Shown: piece by piece, positions 40,449-48,950 of the stretch
How positions within the stretch are numbered: the stretch's first letter is position 1
Layout of the letters: every line of letters starts with the position of its first letter
Assembly: GCF_001713355.1 (NCBI RefSeq)
Contig: NZ_CP016448.1
Span: 186,001 to 250,000, forward strand
Length of the DNA: 64,000 nucleotides
Direction of reading: 5' to 3'
From: Methyloversatilis sp. RAC08
GTDB taxonomy: Bacteria > Pseudomonadota > Gammaproteobacteria > Burkholderiales > Rhodocyclaceae
Translations under genes and position numbers: made by a program
Notes under the pieces: generated by a model
What the model was told of the DNA's origin: nothing
Databases searched by the model: none
The model's input: only the letters and a program-made list of their open reading frames with translations

Positions 40449-42050
40449 ATGTCGCTCGAAACCGAAGTCGCCCGCCGGCGCACCTTTGCCATCATTTCCC
40501 ACCCGGACGCGGGCAAGACCACGCTGACCGAAAAGCTGCTGCTGTTCGCAGGCGCGATCCAGATCGCCGGCAGCGTGAAGGCGCGCAAGGCGGCGCGTCA
40601 CGCCACGTCGGACTGGATGGAAATCGAGAAGCAGCGTGGCATTTCGGTAGCCAGCTCGGTGATGCAGATGGAGTACCGCGACTGCATCGTGAACCTGCTC
40701 GACACACCGGGCCACCGCGACTTCTCGGAAGACACCTACCGCGTGCTGACCGCCGTGGATGCGGCGCTGATGGTGATCGACGCCGCCAATGGCGTCGAAG
40801 CACAGACCCTGCGACTGCTCGAAGTCTGCCGCGCGCGCAACACGCCCATCATCACCTTCATCAACAAGATGGATCGCGAAGTGCGCGCGCCGCTCGACCT
40901 GATCGACGAGCTGGAGCGCACGCTGGGCATGGACGTCGCACCCTTCACCTGGCCGCTCGGCATGGGCAAGGAGTTTGCAGGTGTGTATGAAATGCACGCC
41001 GACCGCATGCGCGTGTTCCGCGCGGGTGAAGACCGCATTTCCGGCAAGGAGGAGACGCTGCAGGGTCTGGATAACCCGGAAATCGCAAAACGCTACCCGA
41101 TGCAGCTTGCAACGGCGCACAACGAGATCGACCTGGTGCGCGATGCCGCCCCGCCCTTCGACCGGGCCGAATTCCTGGCCGGCCGGCAGACACCGGTGTT
41201 CTTCGGTTCGGCGATCAACAACTTCGGCGTCAAGGAAGTGCTGGACGCGCTGGTCGAACTGGCGCCGCCGCCCGGCGCGCGGCCGGCCATACAGCGCCGG
41301 GTCGAGCCGAACGAGGCAAAGCTGTCCGGCGTGGTGTTCAAGATCCAGGCCAATATGGATCCGTCGCACCGCGACCGCATCGCATTCGTGCGCGTGTGCT
41401 CCGGTCACTTCCAGCGCGGCATGAAGCTCAAGGTCAGTCGCAACGGCAAGGAAATCCGGCCGAACAATGTGGTCACCTTCCTGTCGCAGCGGCGCGAACT
41501 TCTGGAAGAAGCCTACGCCGGCGACATCATCGGCATTCCGAACCACGGCACGCTGCAGCTGGGTGACACATTGACCGAAGGCGAAACGCTGCAATTCACC
41601 GGGCTGCCCTTCTTCGCACCCGAATTGTTCCAGGGTGTTGAAATACGTGATCCCTTGAGAACCAAGCAGTTGCGTTCAGGTCTTGAACAATTGGGTGAAG
41701 AAGGCGCCATCCAGGTGTTCCGGCCGCTGGCGGGCGGCACGCTGCTGCTGGGCGCCGTCGGCCAACTGCAGTTCGAGGTGGTGATCCACCGGCTGAAGGC
41801 GGAATACGGTGTTGACGCGCGACTGGAAGGCACGCGCTACTGCATGGCGCGCTGGGTGACCTGCGACGACGAACGCGAGCTGAAGCGCTTCATCGACGCC
41901 AATGCGCACCGCATTGCCTACGACGCGGTGAATGCGCCGGCCTTTCTCGCCACGATGAATGCCGAATTGCGGGTGGCGCAGGAAAAATGGACCAAGATCA
42001 AATTCCACGCCATGCGCGAACATGCGGGCCTGATGTTCGCCAGCCACTGA
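40449..42050 (+). CDS. prfC: peptide chain release factor 3
   Basis: A translation GTPase that removes RF1 and RF2 from the ribosome after termination. The 533 residues are normal for RF3. GTPase motifs are HPDAGKTT at 18-25, DTPGH (LLDTPGHRDFSEDTYR) and NKMD. It converges with the PilY2-like gene, 15 bases between stops. Confidence 0.95.
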   Translation: MSLETEVARRRTFAIISHPDAGKTTLTEKLLLFAGAIQIAGSVKARKAARHATSDWMEIEKQRGISVASSVMQMEYRDCIVNLLDTPGHRDFSEDTYRVLTAVDAALMVIDAANGVEAQTLRLLEVCRARNTPIITFINKMDREVRAPLDLIDELERTLGMDVAPFTWPLGMGKEFAGVYEMHADRMRVFRAGEDRISGKEETLQGLDNPEIAKRYPMQLATAHNEIDLVRDAAPPFDRAEFLAGRQTPVFFGSAINNFGVKEVLDALVELAPPPGARPAIQRRVEPNEAKLSGVVFKIQANMDPSHRDRIAFVRVCSGHFQRGMKLKVSRNGKEIRPNNVVTFLSQRRELLEEAYAGDIIGIPNHGTLQLGDTLTEGETLQFTGLPFFAPELFQGVEIRDPLRTKQLRSGLEQLGEEGAIQVFRPLAGGTLLLGAVGQLQFEVVIHRLKAEYGVDARLEGTRYCMARWVTCDDERELKRFIDANAHRIAYDAVNAPAFLATMNAELRVAQEKWTKIKFHAMREHAGLMFASH

Positions 42051-42065
42051 AGCACCAGCGACACA

Positions 42066-42413
42066 CTACTGCCCCATCGGCATGATGCCGTTGCCGACCA
42101 GCACCTGGGTGACGGTACCGTCGGCGCTGGTGGCGAAGCTGACCGGCGTGTTGGCCGGAATGTCGGCAAGGGTCCGGCCCTTGCCCAGCCGACCCTGTTT
42201 ATCGACGATGAAGATGACGGTATTGGCGTTTCCCTTGTAGCGCTTGCCGTTGATCGTCATCGCGCCGGTAGCCGTATCGATGTTGCTGACGTAGCCCTGC
42301 TGCTCGTACAGCGACGGATTCGATAACGGATGCAGCGGCTCGGCCGCCTGCAGTGGCAGCGTGACTGCGCCGCACAGCGAAGCGGCGAGGATGTGGCGGA
42401 TGGTCATATTCAT
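42066..42413 (-). CDS. small exported protein, PilY2-like
   Basis: A 115-residue protein with a signal peptide ending QAA near residue 24. The mature part contains GYVSNIDTATGAMTINGKRY, a beta-rich segment often seen in small OB-like exported proteins. It starts three bases after the pilY1 stop with GGAGA about six bases upstream. PilY2 of Pseudomonas is the same size and also follows pilY1, so a role in pilus assembly or regulation is likely but not proven. It is the last gene of the downstream pilus operon copy. Confidence 0.7.
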   Translation of the reverse strand: MNMTIRHILAASLCGAVTLPLQAAEPLHPLSNPSLYEQQGYVSNIDTATGAMTINGKRYKGNANTVIFIVDKQGRLGKGRTLADIPANTPVSFATSADGTVTQVLVGNGIMPMGQ

Positions 42414-42415
42414 GT

Positions 42416-45400
42416 TCAGTCTCCGATGATTTCTTTCCACGACACCCGGCCGGCGCGCAAGCCGTCCGACACCGCGCGCGAGCGTGCAGTGCCATCCGAG
42501 CCGCCGACGATCTGCTGCTTGCCGATCTGCAGCGGGCTGCCGGGCAGGCTGTCTGTGCTGTAGCCGCTGCCGACGACACGGCGGCTGGTGCTGCCTTCGG
42601 TATGCGTCACCTGGTCGCTCGCATCGACGACGCCATTGCGGGTGAAATCGAACACATCGAAATCCTGCCGGCCGCCGGTGAAGGGATTCACGCCCATCAC
42701 CCAGCCACGGCCGCCAGGTTCGCATGGATTGCTGCTCGGAATGAGCGTGCTGGCGAACAAGGTTGTGGCACCCAGTACCGGCGGGTTGATGATGCGTTCG
42801 CCTTCGGCACCGGCCGTCGGCGACTGCAGATCGATGTACCAGCCGCGCTTGGCGCTCATGCTGGTGCCGCCGGTGGTGTCACCCGGCTTGGAGATCACGC
42901 GGTAATTGTCGCCCTGCCCGGTCGAGCCCTCCTGCAGGATGACACGCGCGGCCAGATTGCTGCGACTGCCGATCCGGGTGCCGGTGTCGTTCACGCCATA
43001 CCAGGTCTGCGCGGCGGTACTGCCTGGATCGGACGTCGCCAGATAGCGGCCGGTACCGAAAAATATCCACAACTTCCGGTCGGCCGGATTGAAACCGATG
43101 CTGACGCCGCCGGTGATCGGCTGCACCGCATCGGTCGAGCTGCGCGCCGTGAACAATGACCGCGGCGCGGCGACGGTACCGTAGCCGGTGCGCCACTGCG
43201 CCGGATCGCTGTTGCTCAGGTTGAACTTCCACAGATTGCCCAGCAGGTCGCCGGCGTAGAAGTAATCGAAGTCGCCGTCGCGGTCGACGTCTACGCCTTC
43301 CGGTGCCGCCAGACCATTGGGCGAGGTGCTCGAACCCTGCATCGTGTCGATGCGTTGCACCAGGGCGCCGTTGGCGATGTTGAGCACGAGCAATACGGCT
43401 CGCTCGTCGGCACTGTTGTAGCCATTGCCGATCACCACCGCCCAGTTGCCGTCATTCATGCGCGCAATGACCGGATTGCCGACGGTCTGGCCGAGGTCGG
43501 CGTGGGTGTATTCCCACAGCACCTTGTTCGCCGCGAAGCTGTCCGGGTTCGTCACGTCCAGCGCATAGACGGTCTTGCCGCCGCGCCCCTGGGTGCCGAT
43601 CAGCACGGTGCGCCAGGCCCCGGAGAAATAGACCTCGGCCACGACAGGAGAGCCGTCGTTGATGAACTTGTGGACGTATTCCGGATTGGCCAGCAACTTC
43701 ATCGTGCTGAAGGCACCCGTCGGTACGTAGGCAAAACGCTCTTCACCGGTGCGCGCATCGAAGGCATGCAGCATGCCGTCATTGGCCGCGACATAAACCA
43801 TTTCGCGCCGGCTGGCGACAGCGGTGCGATGCGCCTGATAGGTGCTTGCGCCGGTCCAGCCGAAGCGTTCGTAGCGCAGGTCGGTGACCGCACCGACATA
43901 GGCCGGCAGCGAATTGACGATGTCGCCCAGCACGCTGGTGCGGTTGCGCAAGGTGCCGCCGTTGCGAGCTTCGCCCGTGGTCGCCCCACGCAGGTAATCC
44001 AGCGTGGCCGACGAGCCGATTGCGGTGCGCTGGGCCGCGCTCAGATTGGCCCACTGAAACGTGATGCCTGCAGTACCGGACCAGGTGTAGATGTTGCGGC
44101 TGGCCGCTGCGGGGATGTGCTCAGACGCCTTCCAGGACGGCGTTGCCGCAATCGTTCCATCGGTATTGATGCGCGTGGCGACCAGGTCGCCGGTCCAGTT
44201 GCCGCCGACGAAGCGCGACTGGAACAGCAGCGTGTTACTGGTCAGTGACGTACTGGTGGCCGTGACGTTGCCTGTCGAGGCCACCCGTTCGCTGATGTCG
44301 GTCAGCACGGCCGACAGGCCATCGGTGAATTGCTGCGGATCGGCGGCATTCACGAACGCACCACGCCCGTTGAGCGTGGCGTGCCACAGGTCGTCGAGCT
44401 TGGCGGGCGAGCTGTTCGCCGGATCGGGCCAGCTCTTGGTGCCCGCGGTGAGCGCCGGCAGGTCGGTCGCCGGATCCAGCGTGCCGCTGACGCCCAGCGA
44501 CAGACCGAAGGTCACCATGTGCTGCCAGTTGGCGCTGTCGCGTGCGCTGGTGGGAACGTTGTTCGCAATGCCGGTGCGCAGGTCACGCTTGTAGTAGTAC
44601 ATCGCGATATCGGCCAGCGTATTGCTGTGCGTGTCACGATACGGACGCGCTTCGGTGCCATCGGCGTTGCCGATCGCCGTCAACGCGAAGGCGTCACTCC
44701 AGTAACCGTCCGTCGTCAGGATGGTGAAGGATTGCCGGCAGGTCAGCGGATTCGCATATCCGGTCTGCAGCCAGGGGTCCCCGGTACCGGTCTTGTTCTC
44801 GAAGTAGTTGCCGGCCCAGTTCAACGCGGTGCGCAGCGGCGTGCCGCTGGTACCGATGTCGGTGTCCAGCAGGCGACTGAACCAGGTTTCCCGATTGGTG
44901 CCGGTGAAGCCGCCGTCGGTCGGAATCAGCAATTCGCCTGAACCGTTGATCGTGCGGAAGCCGACGCGGTAATTCTCGCCGAGCTGACCAAACGCGATCG
45001 ACGCGCCTGCGCGGGCCGTCAGGATGCGGCTGCGGTAGTAGGAAAACCAGTTGGCGAAATTCTGCGTCTCCTCCGCCACGGTACGCGTCGCCCCATTGGG
45101 CCAGGTGAAGCTCGTGACCTCGACTTCACCCGCTGTGATCGGGTCACGCTTGTAGGCGCGCGTGCCGCGGATCTGGTACTTGGTGTAGTTGGCCGCCGAG
45201 GCGCGTGAGCCATTACCGCGATAGATGTAGAAGGTGATCGGCCAGAAGTTCTGGTTGCACGCACCCAGGCAACTGTAGGCAGCCGAGTTCAGATTGGTAT
45301 TCGTGGTGTTGGCGAACCAGCGTGCCGACTGTGTCTGTTCCGCTGTGAGATTCAGCGTACCGAGCGTCGTATCCGCCGGGTTGTAGGGCGCAGCAGTGGT

Positions 45401-45805
45401 ACTCGCATTGCCGAACGATGCGCCGGTGTGCGTCAGCCATGGGCGGTAAGCCACCTGCGGGTTGTAGAACACCGCATTGTTGTCCGGCGAGCGGCCGAAG
45501 AAATTGTGGATGTTGTTGTCCTGGAAGGTCGGGGCTCGCCGCTCATACGTGTCGCCGCCGTACAGACTGTTCGGAGGCGGAAACAGGTAGTACGAGAAGT
45601 ACAGGTTTTCGTCCGGCATCACCTCCCACTGCATCGAGCCCGAGTCGTCGAGCAGGAACATGAGGTTGGGTGCGACCGCGCTGCCCACCACCAGCGGTGC
45701 GTCGGCGATGTCGACCGCGGCGCGGGCCGGCGCGCTTGCCAGGAGCATGGCGACCTGCACTGAGGCGACCAGCAGGAAGTAGAGCATTCGATGGAAGGTG
45801 ATCAT
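42416..45805 (-). CDS. pilY1: type IV pilus tip adhesin PilY1 (downstream copy)
   Basis: A large exported protein of 1129 residues that sits at the pilus tip and is needed with the minor pilins to prime assembly; it can act in adhesion and surface sensing. A signal peptide (about 1-27, ending ARA) precedes a von Willebrand A-like region with the metal-site motif DDSGS. A C-terminal beta-propeller carries a calcium-binding DVDRDGDFDY loop near 836-850. It ends in VSWKEII, the family's C-terminal motif. The start ATG at 45805 overlaps the pilX stop (ATGA). It aligns in parts with the upstream paralogue near 49-52.6 kb but is clearly diverged. Confidence 0.9.
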   Translation of the reverse strand: MITFHRMLYFLLVASVQVAMLLASAPARAAVDIADAPLVVGSAVAPNLMFLLDDSGSMQWEVMPDENLYFSYYLFPPPNSLYGGDTYERRAPTFQDNNIHNFFGRSPDNNAVFYNPQVAYRPWLTHTGASFGNASTTAAPYNPADTTLGTLNLTAEQTQSARWFANTTNTNLNSAAYSCLGACNQNFWPITFYIYRGNGSRASAANYTKYQIRGTRAYKRDPITAGEVEVTSFTWPNGATRTVAEETQNFANWFSYYRSRILTARAGASIAFGQLGENYRVGFRTINGSGELLIPTDGGFTGTNRETWFSRLLDTDIGTSGTPLRTALNWAGNYFENKTGTGDPWLQTGYANPLTCRQSFTILTTDGYWSDAFALTAIGNADGTEARPYRDTHSNTLADIAMYYYKRDLRTGIANNVPTSARDSANWQHMVTFGLSLGVSGTLDPATDLPALTAGTKSWPDPANSSPAKLDDLWHATLNGRGAFVNAADPQQFTDGLSAVLTDISERVASTGNVTATSTSLTSNTLLFQSRFVGGNWTGDLVATRINTDGTIAATPSWKASEHIPAAASRNIYTWSGTAGITFQWANLSAAQRTAIGSSATLDYLRGATTGEARNGGTLRNRTSVLGDIVNSLPAYVGAVTDLRYERFGWTGASTYQAHRTAVASRREMVYVAANDGMLHAFDARTGEERFAYVPTGAFSTMKLLANPEYVHKFINDGSPVVAEVYFSGAWRTVLIGTQGRGGKTVYALDVTNPDSFAANKVLWEYTHADLGQTVGNPVIARMNDGNWAVVIGNGYNSADERAVLLVLNIANGALVQRIDTMQGSSTSPNGLAAPEGVDVDRDGDFDYFYAGDLLGNLWKFNLSNSDPAQWRTGYGTVAAPRSLFTARSSTDAVQPITGGVSIGFNPADRKLWIFFGTGRYLATSDPGSTAAQTWYGVNDTGTRIGSRSNLAARVILQEGSTGQGDNYRVISKPGDTTGGTSMSAKRGWYIDLQSPTAGAEGERIINPPVLGATTLFASTLIPSSNPCEPGGRGWVMGVNPFTGGRQDFDVFDFTRNGVVDASDQVTHTEGSTSRRVVGSGYSTDSLPGSPLQIGKQQIVGGSDGTARSRAVSDGLRAGRVSWKEIIGD

Positions 45806-46341
45806 GGTCTGTACGTGGTCTGCAGCAGCACGGCGGGCCGACCGGCAACCGGCGCACTGCGGGCCGTGATGCGGTAGCGTGGCTTGAGGCAATCGGCGGC
45901 GATCGTCGTGACCGTGTCGCAATCGGGCGTGGATGGCCAGAGACCGAGGTCCTCGATGAGATACTGCGGAACGCCGGCCGCCTTGGCACGGGTATCGGCG
46001 TCGGCTGCTTCCCACCAGACGGTCGCCGACGCCCACACGGCGGCCGGATCCTCCCAGCGGTTCAGGAATGAGTTAGCACCCGGTGTCGGCTTGGCGTAAA
46101 GGCCGCTTACGGTCCCGTCAAACGGCCCCGCTGTGCCGTTCGCCAGCAGGGTTTCCGCCTCGCGCAGCGACGATTCGGCCGCCTGGAAGGCGATCGCACG
46201 GTCGTACAGATTGGCGCTCATGCGCTCCTGCATGCCGGTGCCGCGCATGCTGGCCAGACCCAGCAGCGTCACGGCGAGCAGCAGCATCAGCGCGACGACC
46301 AGCGTCACGCCGCGTTGCCGGGCGGGCAGCATCGCTTTCAT
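45802..46341 (-). CDS. pilX: minor pilin PilX (downstream copy)
   Basis: A minor pilin of 179 residues. A basic leader ending RQRG is followed by VTLVVALMLLLAVTLLGLAS, so prepilin peptidase should cut after G11. There is no glutamate at +5 of the mature pilin, as in other PilX proteins. QERMSANLYDRAIAFQAAESSLREAE is the conserved PilX block. It should form the tip complex with FimT, PilV, PilW and PilY1. It overlaps pilW and pilY1 by four bases each. Confidence 0.88.
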   Translation of the reverse strand: MKAMLPARQRGVTLVVALMLLLAVTLLGLASMRGTGMQERMSANLYDRAIAFQAAESSLREAETLLANGTAGPFDGTVSGLYAKPTPGANSFLNRWEDPAAVWASATVWWEAADADTRAKAAGVPQYLIEDLGLWPSTPDCDTVTTIAADCLKPRYRITARSAPVAGRPAVLLQTTYRP

Positions 46342-47330
46342 GACATGCGGTTCCTGAGCATGACCACGTGGGTCATCGTGCGTCGCACGCGGTCGGCCGC
46401 GGTCGATGGGCGGTCAGGTTCGTCGATGATCAGCTGCAGGCGCACGCCAAGCACGGCATTCCAGTCGGTCACCGCCGTCGCGGCGACGTAGGCGGTCGTG
46501 CCTTCCACCAGATAGTCGAGTTGCAGGTCGACCACACCGTCGATCACCTCTTCGGCGACCAGCGACAAGGTACCCGCGTTGTTCTGCGGCGCCACGCGAT
46601 ACAGCGAGCGCGACGTGGTCGTGGTGCGCCCGTTGTTGCCGACGTACCAGGCGAGCGATTCAAGCCGCATCGCGACCGCGTTGGCCTCGAAGCGATAGGT
46701 CTGGCCGGTGGCGCTGCAGTCGGGCGGGTTGGCAAAGCCCAGTCCGCGCGAGCAGTTGCCCGGCGAGCCAGCGTTGCTGTGTTCGGCCTGAGTGCCATTG
46801 GCGCCGGTCACCTGGAACAGGCTGGCCTGACTGAAGTTGCACACGATGGCCAGATCGCCGGTGGCGAGCGCCCGGTTGGCCGGGCTGAACGTGAGCGTCT
46901 GCGTCGCGGTATCGTGCGCCGATACCGTCTGCGGCTGGCTGCCGGTGCGCATGACCTGCAGCGCCGACGTACCGGCCACGCGCTGACCGGCAGCGCTGCC
47001 GAACGGCGCGCCGGCAAAGGCCTCGCTGCCACCGTAACCGCGCAGACCGCCGTTCCATTGCGTCCACCACAGCGACGAGGGATTGTTCAGCACGTTGACG
47101 AACTGCAGGGCGCCGCCGCAGGAATTCAGGCCGGCATCGCGGATGTCGCGCGCCAGCAGTTCGAAGCCTGTGCGGGCGGCCTCCTGAATACGCGACAGGC
47201 CTTCGGTCATGTTGTAGGTCTGCCGGTTCGACAGCACCAGCCCGATCGCGGTACCGGTGATGAACAGGCCGATGGCGAGCGCAATCATCAACTCGATCAG
47301 CGTGCGTCCATGCTGTGCCTGAAGGCGCAT
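46338..47330 (-). CDS. pilW: minor pilin PilW (downstream copy)
   Basis: A minor pilin of 330 residues. The prepilin leader ends at G8 (MRLQAQHG), then RTLIELMIALAIGLFITG with glutamate at +5. SRIQEAARTGFELLARDIRDAG is the PilW family block. Cysteines (NSCGG, GNCSRG, NPPDC) may form disulphides in the globular part. The start ATG at 47330 overlaps the pilV stop (TGATG). The long in-frame upstream extension runs over pilV and is not real. Confidence 0.88.
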   Translation of the reverse strand: MRLQAQHGRTLIELMIALAIGLFITGTAIGLVLSNRQTYNMTEGLSRIQEAARTGFELLARDIRDAGLNSCGGALQFVNVLNNPSSLWWTQWNGGLRGYGGSEAFAGAPFGSAAGQRVAGTSALQVMRTGSQPQTVSAHDTATQTLTFSPANRALATGDLAIVCNFSQASLFQVTGANGTQAEHSNAGSPGNCSRGLGFANPPDCSATGQTYRFEANAVAMRLESLAWYVGNNGRTTTTSRSLYRVAPQNNAGTLSLVAEEVIDGVVDLQLDYLVEGTTAYVAATAVTDWNAVLGVRLQLIIDEPDRPSTAADRVRRTMTHVVMLRNRMS

Positions 47331-47770
47331 CACAGGCGGGCCTCGATCCGGAACAGCTGATTGGTGGCGCCGCCACGGGCGCGGCTGTCGTCCCAGCGCA
47401 CGGTGATCATGCAGCTGCCGGTCGCACCACCGGTGCAGGCCACCCCGCCACAGGCCGAACTGCCCATGCTGGTCTGCAGGTCTGCGATCCAGTTGGCAAG
47501 CTGCGTGTCGGCAAATGATCCGGCGGCCGGCGGCGTGCAGGCGCCATCTGCCAGCGCAAGGTTGTAGCTTCCGCTGCGGGCAGCAGCCACATCGGCGCGC
47601 AGCCGGTCGATCATCGTATAGGCACCGAGCACGGCGGCGCTGCGTTCGTAGGAACTCTGGTTGGAACGCAGCGAGGCCATCTGAAGCGCCGCCATGCCGA
47701 GCATGCCGACCGACAGCACGAACAGCGCAACGGCGACTTCGATCAGCGATACACCCGCCTGCGCCTTCAT
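47330..47770 (-). CDS. pilV: minor pilin PilV (downstream copy)
   Basis: A small minor pilin of 146 residues. The leader ends at G6 (MKAQAG), followed by VSLIEVAVALFVLSVGMLGMAALQ, typical of PilV with glutamate at +5. MITVRWDDSR near the C-terminus matches the end of PilV proteins. It overlaps fimT and pilW by one base each. Confidence 0.88.
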   Translation of the reverse strand: MKAQAGVSLIEVAVALFVLSVGMLGMAALQMASLRSNQSSYERSAAVLGAYTMIDRLRADVAAARSGSYNLALADGACTPPAAGSFADTQLANWIADLQTSMGSSACGGVACTGGATGSCMITVRWDDSRARGGATNQLFRIEARL

Positions 47771-48393
47771 CAGGTATCTCCCGGTGCCGCGCAGCTGGCC
47801 GACGTGCTGCGTGCCACTCCGATGCGACTGCCGCCACCCAGACGTACATCGCGCGCATTGCTGGTCATGCCATCGATGACCGTGCACAGACGCAGGGTGC
47901 CTGACTGCAGCATCGTCTGTCCTGGTGCCCGCGCCAGGCCATCGGGACGGTAGACCACGCGGTTGCCGCTGGCTGCCAGCGCGGGGCTCGCGAGCGCCCT
48001 GACCTGGTCGCCCAGAAAAACATGGGTTCGCACCACGACCTCGACCGGGTTGGTGGCGGCATCCGGATTGTAGGCACCACTGCCGTCGGCATCGATGAAC
48101 ACCATCCAGCCTGCCCAGGTGCCGGTGGCATCGGTGACGCAGCCGCCTGCAGCATCGATCTGCCCGGCCGTCACCGCTGCCCGGCACAGCACGCTGCGCG
48201 CGTTGCCGCGAATGGCTTCCGCACGCGCGCTGTTCATGCCGGCAATGAATTCATTGGCTTCGGCAGTCAGTCGATTCATCACGACCAGACTCTGGAACGA
48301 GGGCACGGCAAAGGTGGTCACCACCGCCAGGATGGCGATGGTGATCATCAGTTCGATCAGCGTGAAGCCCGAAGCGGGCGAACGGCGAAACAT
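47770..48393 (-). CDS. fimT: GspH/FimT-type pseudopilin (downstream copy)
   Basis: A FimT/FimU-like minor pilin of 207 residues. The leader ends at G9 (MFRRSPASG), then [24 protein letters not shown]. The SLVVMNRLTAEANEFIAGMNSARAEAIR block is the GspH/FimT family pattern. ATG 48393 is chosen as the short-leader start; 13 further in-frame residues upstream are not pilin-like. First gene of the downstream operon copy. Confidence 0.87.
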   Translation of the reverse strand: MFRRSPASGFTLIELMITIAILAVVTTFAVPSFQSLVVMNRLTAEANEFIAGMNSARAEAIRGNARSVLCRAAVTAGQIDAAGGCVTDATGTWAGWMVFIDADGSGAYNPDAATNPVEVVVRTHVFLGDQVRALASPALAASGNRVVYRPDGLARAPGQTMLQSGTLRLCTVIDGMTSNARDVRLGGGSRIGVARSTSASCAAPGDT

Positions 48394-48487
48394 CGGCGGA
48401 CAAAGGGAAGGCGATCCCTCTGTTACGGCCACAGGCCTTGAAGCTTGAGTACGCCCCGGTCGGGGTGGCGCAAACTTGTGTGTCGGT

Positions 48488-48928
48488 TCAGCGCCAGCAG
48501 GCCGCCACGGGTTTTGTGCAGACTGTCGTCGCTCCGACGACAGTCGCAGCCTTCGTGCCGGTTTGATTCAGGCTGAGCGTGCAGCCGCACTTTCCGTCGC
48601 TGCTCGCCTGCCCGCCCTGCGGCACGGCGGTGACCGTGTAGGTGCGTGCCGCGAGCGTCGGGGCGGGAAAGTCGTAGAAGCCCGCCAGATCGGTGGCGCA
48701 CTGCTGGGCTGGAATCGTGGCACCGGTATAGGTGAGCGTCGTGGTGTAGATGCGCTCCAGCAACTGGGCACGCTCTGACAGGCAGGCCGCCGCCGTCGCG
48801 CGCCGGCTGTCGATGACGTACTGCGTGTAGTTCGGATACACGATGGCCGCCAGGATGCCGATGATCGCCACGACGATCATCAGTTCGATCAGCGTGAAGC
48901 CGCGCTGGATGCTGTGGTGGATGTTCAT
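48488..48928 (-). CDS. pilE: PilE-like type IV pilin
   Basis: A pilin of 146 residues with leader [10 protein letters not shown] then [28 protein letters not shown], a classical pilin N-terminus with glutamate at +5. Two cysteines near the C-terminus (VCTKPVAAC) can close the D-region loop. It resembles PilE minor pilins rather than the major subunit PilA. An alternative start at 48958 would overlap the pilY1 stop and give a 20-residue leader. It ends the upstream operon copy. Confidence 0.85.
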   Translation of the reverse strand: MNIHHSIQRGFTLIELMIVVAIIGILAAIVYPNYTQYVIDSRRATAAACLSERAQLLERIYTTTLTYTGATIPAQQCATDLAGFYDFPAPTLAARTYTVTAVPQGGQASSDGKCGCTLSLNQTGTKAATVVGATTVCTKPVAACWR

Positions 48929-48950
48929 GCGCACGTTGTAGGTTCCGGTA

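Noticed and set aside
38868-41594. 908-codon open frame on the minus strand
   Set aside because: It is antisense to the DUF2863 gene and prfC, has low-complexity His/Arg/Gln-rich sequence and no family match. It is a GC-driven shadow.
48394-48487. GC-rich hairpin between the two pilin operon copies as terminator
   Set aside because: The CCCCG/CGGGG stem is short and not followed by T residues on the minus strand, so readthrough from one copy to the other remains possible.
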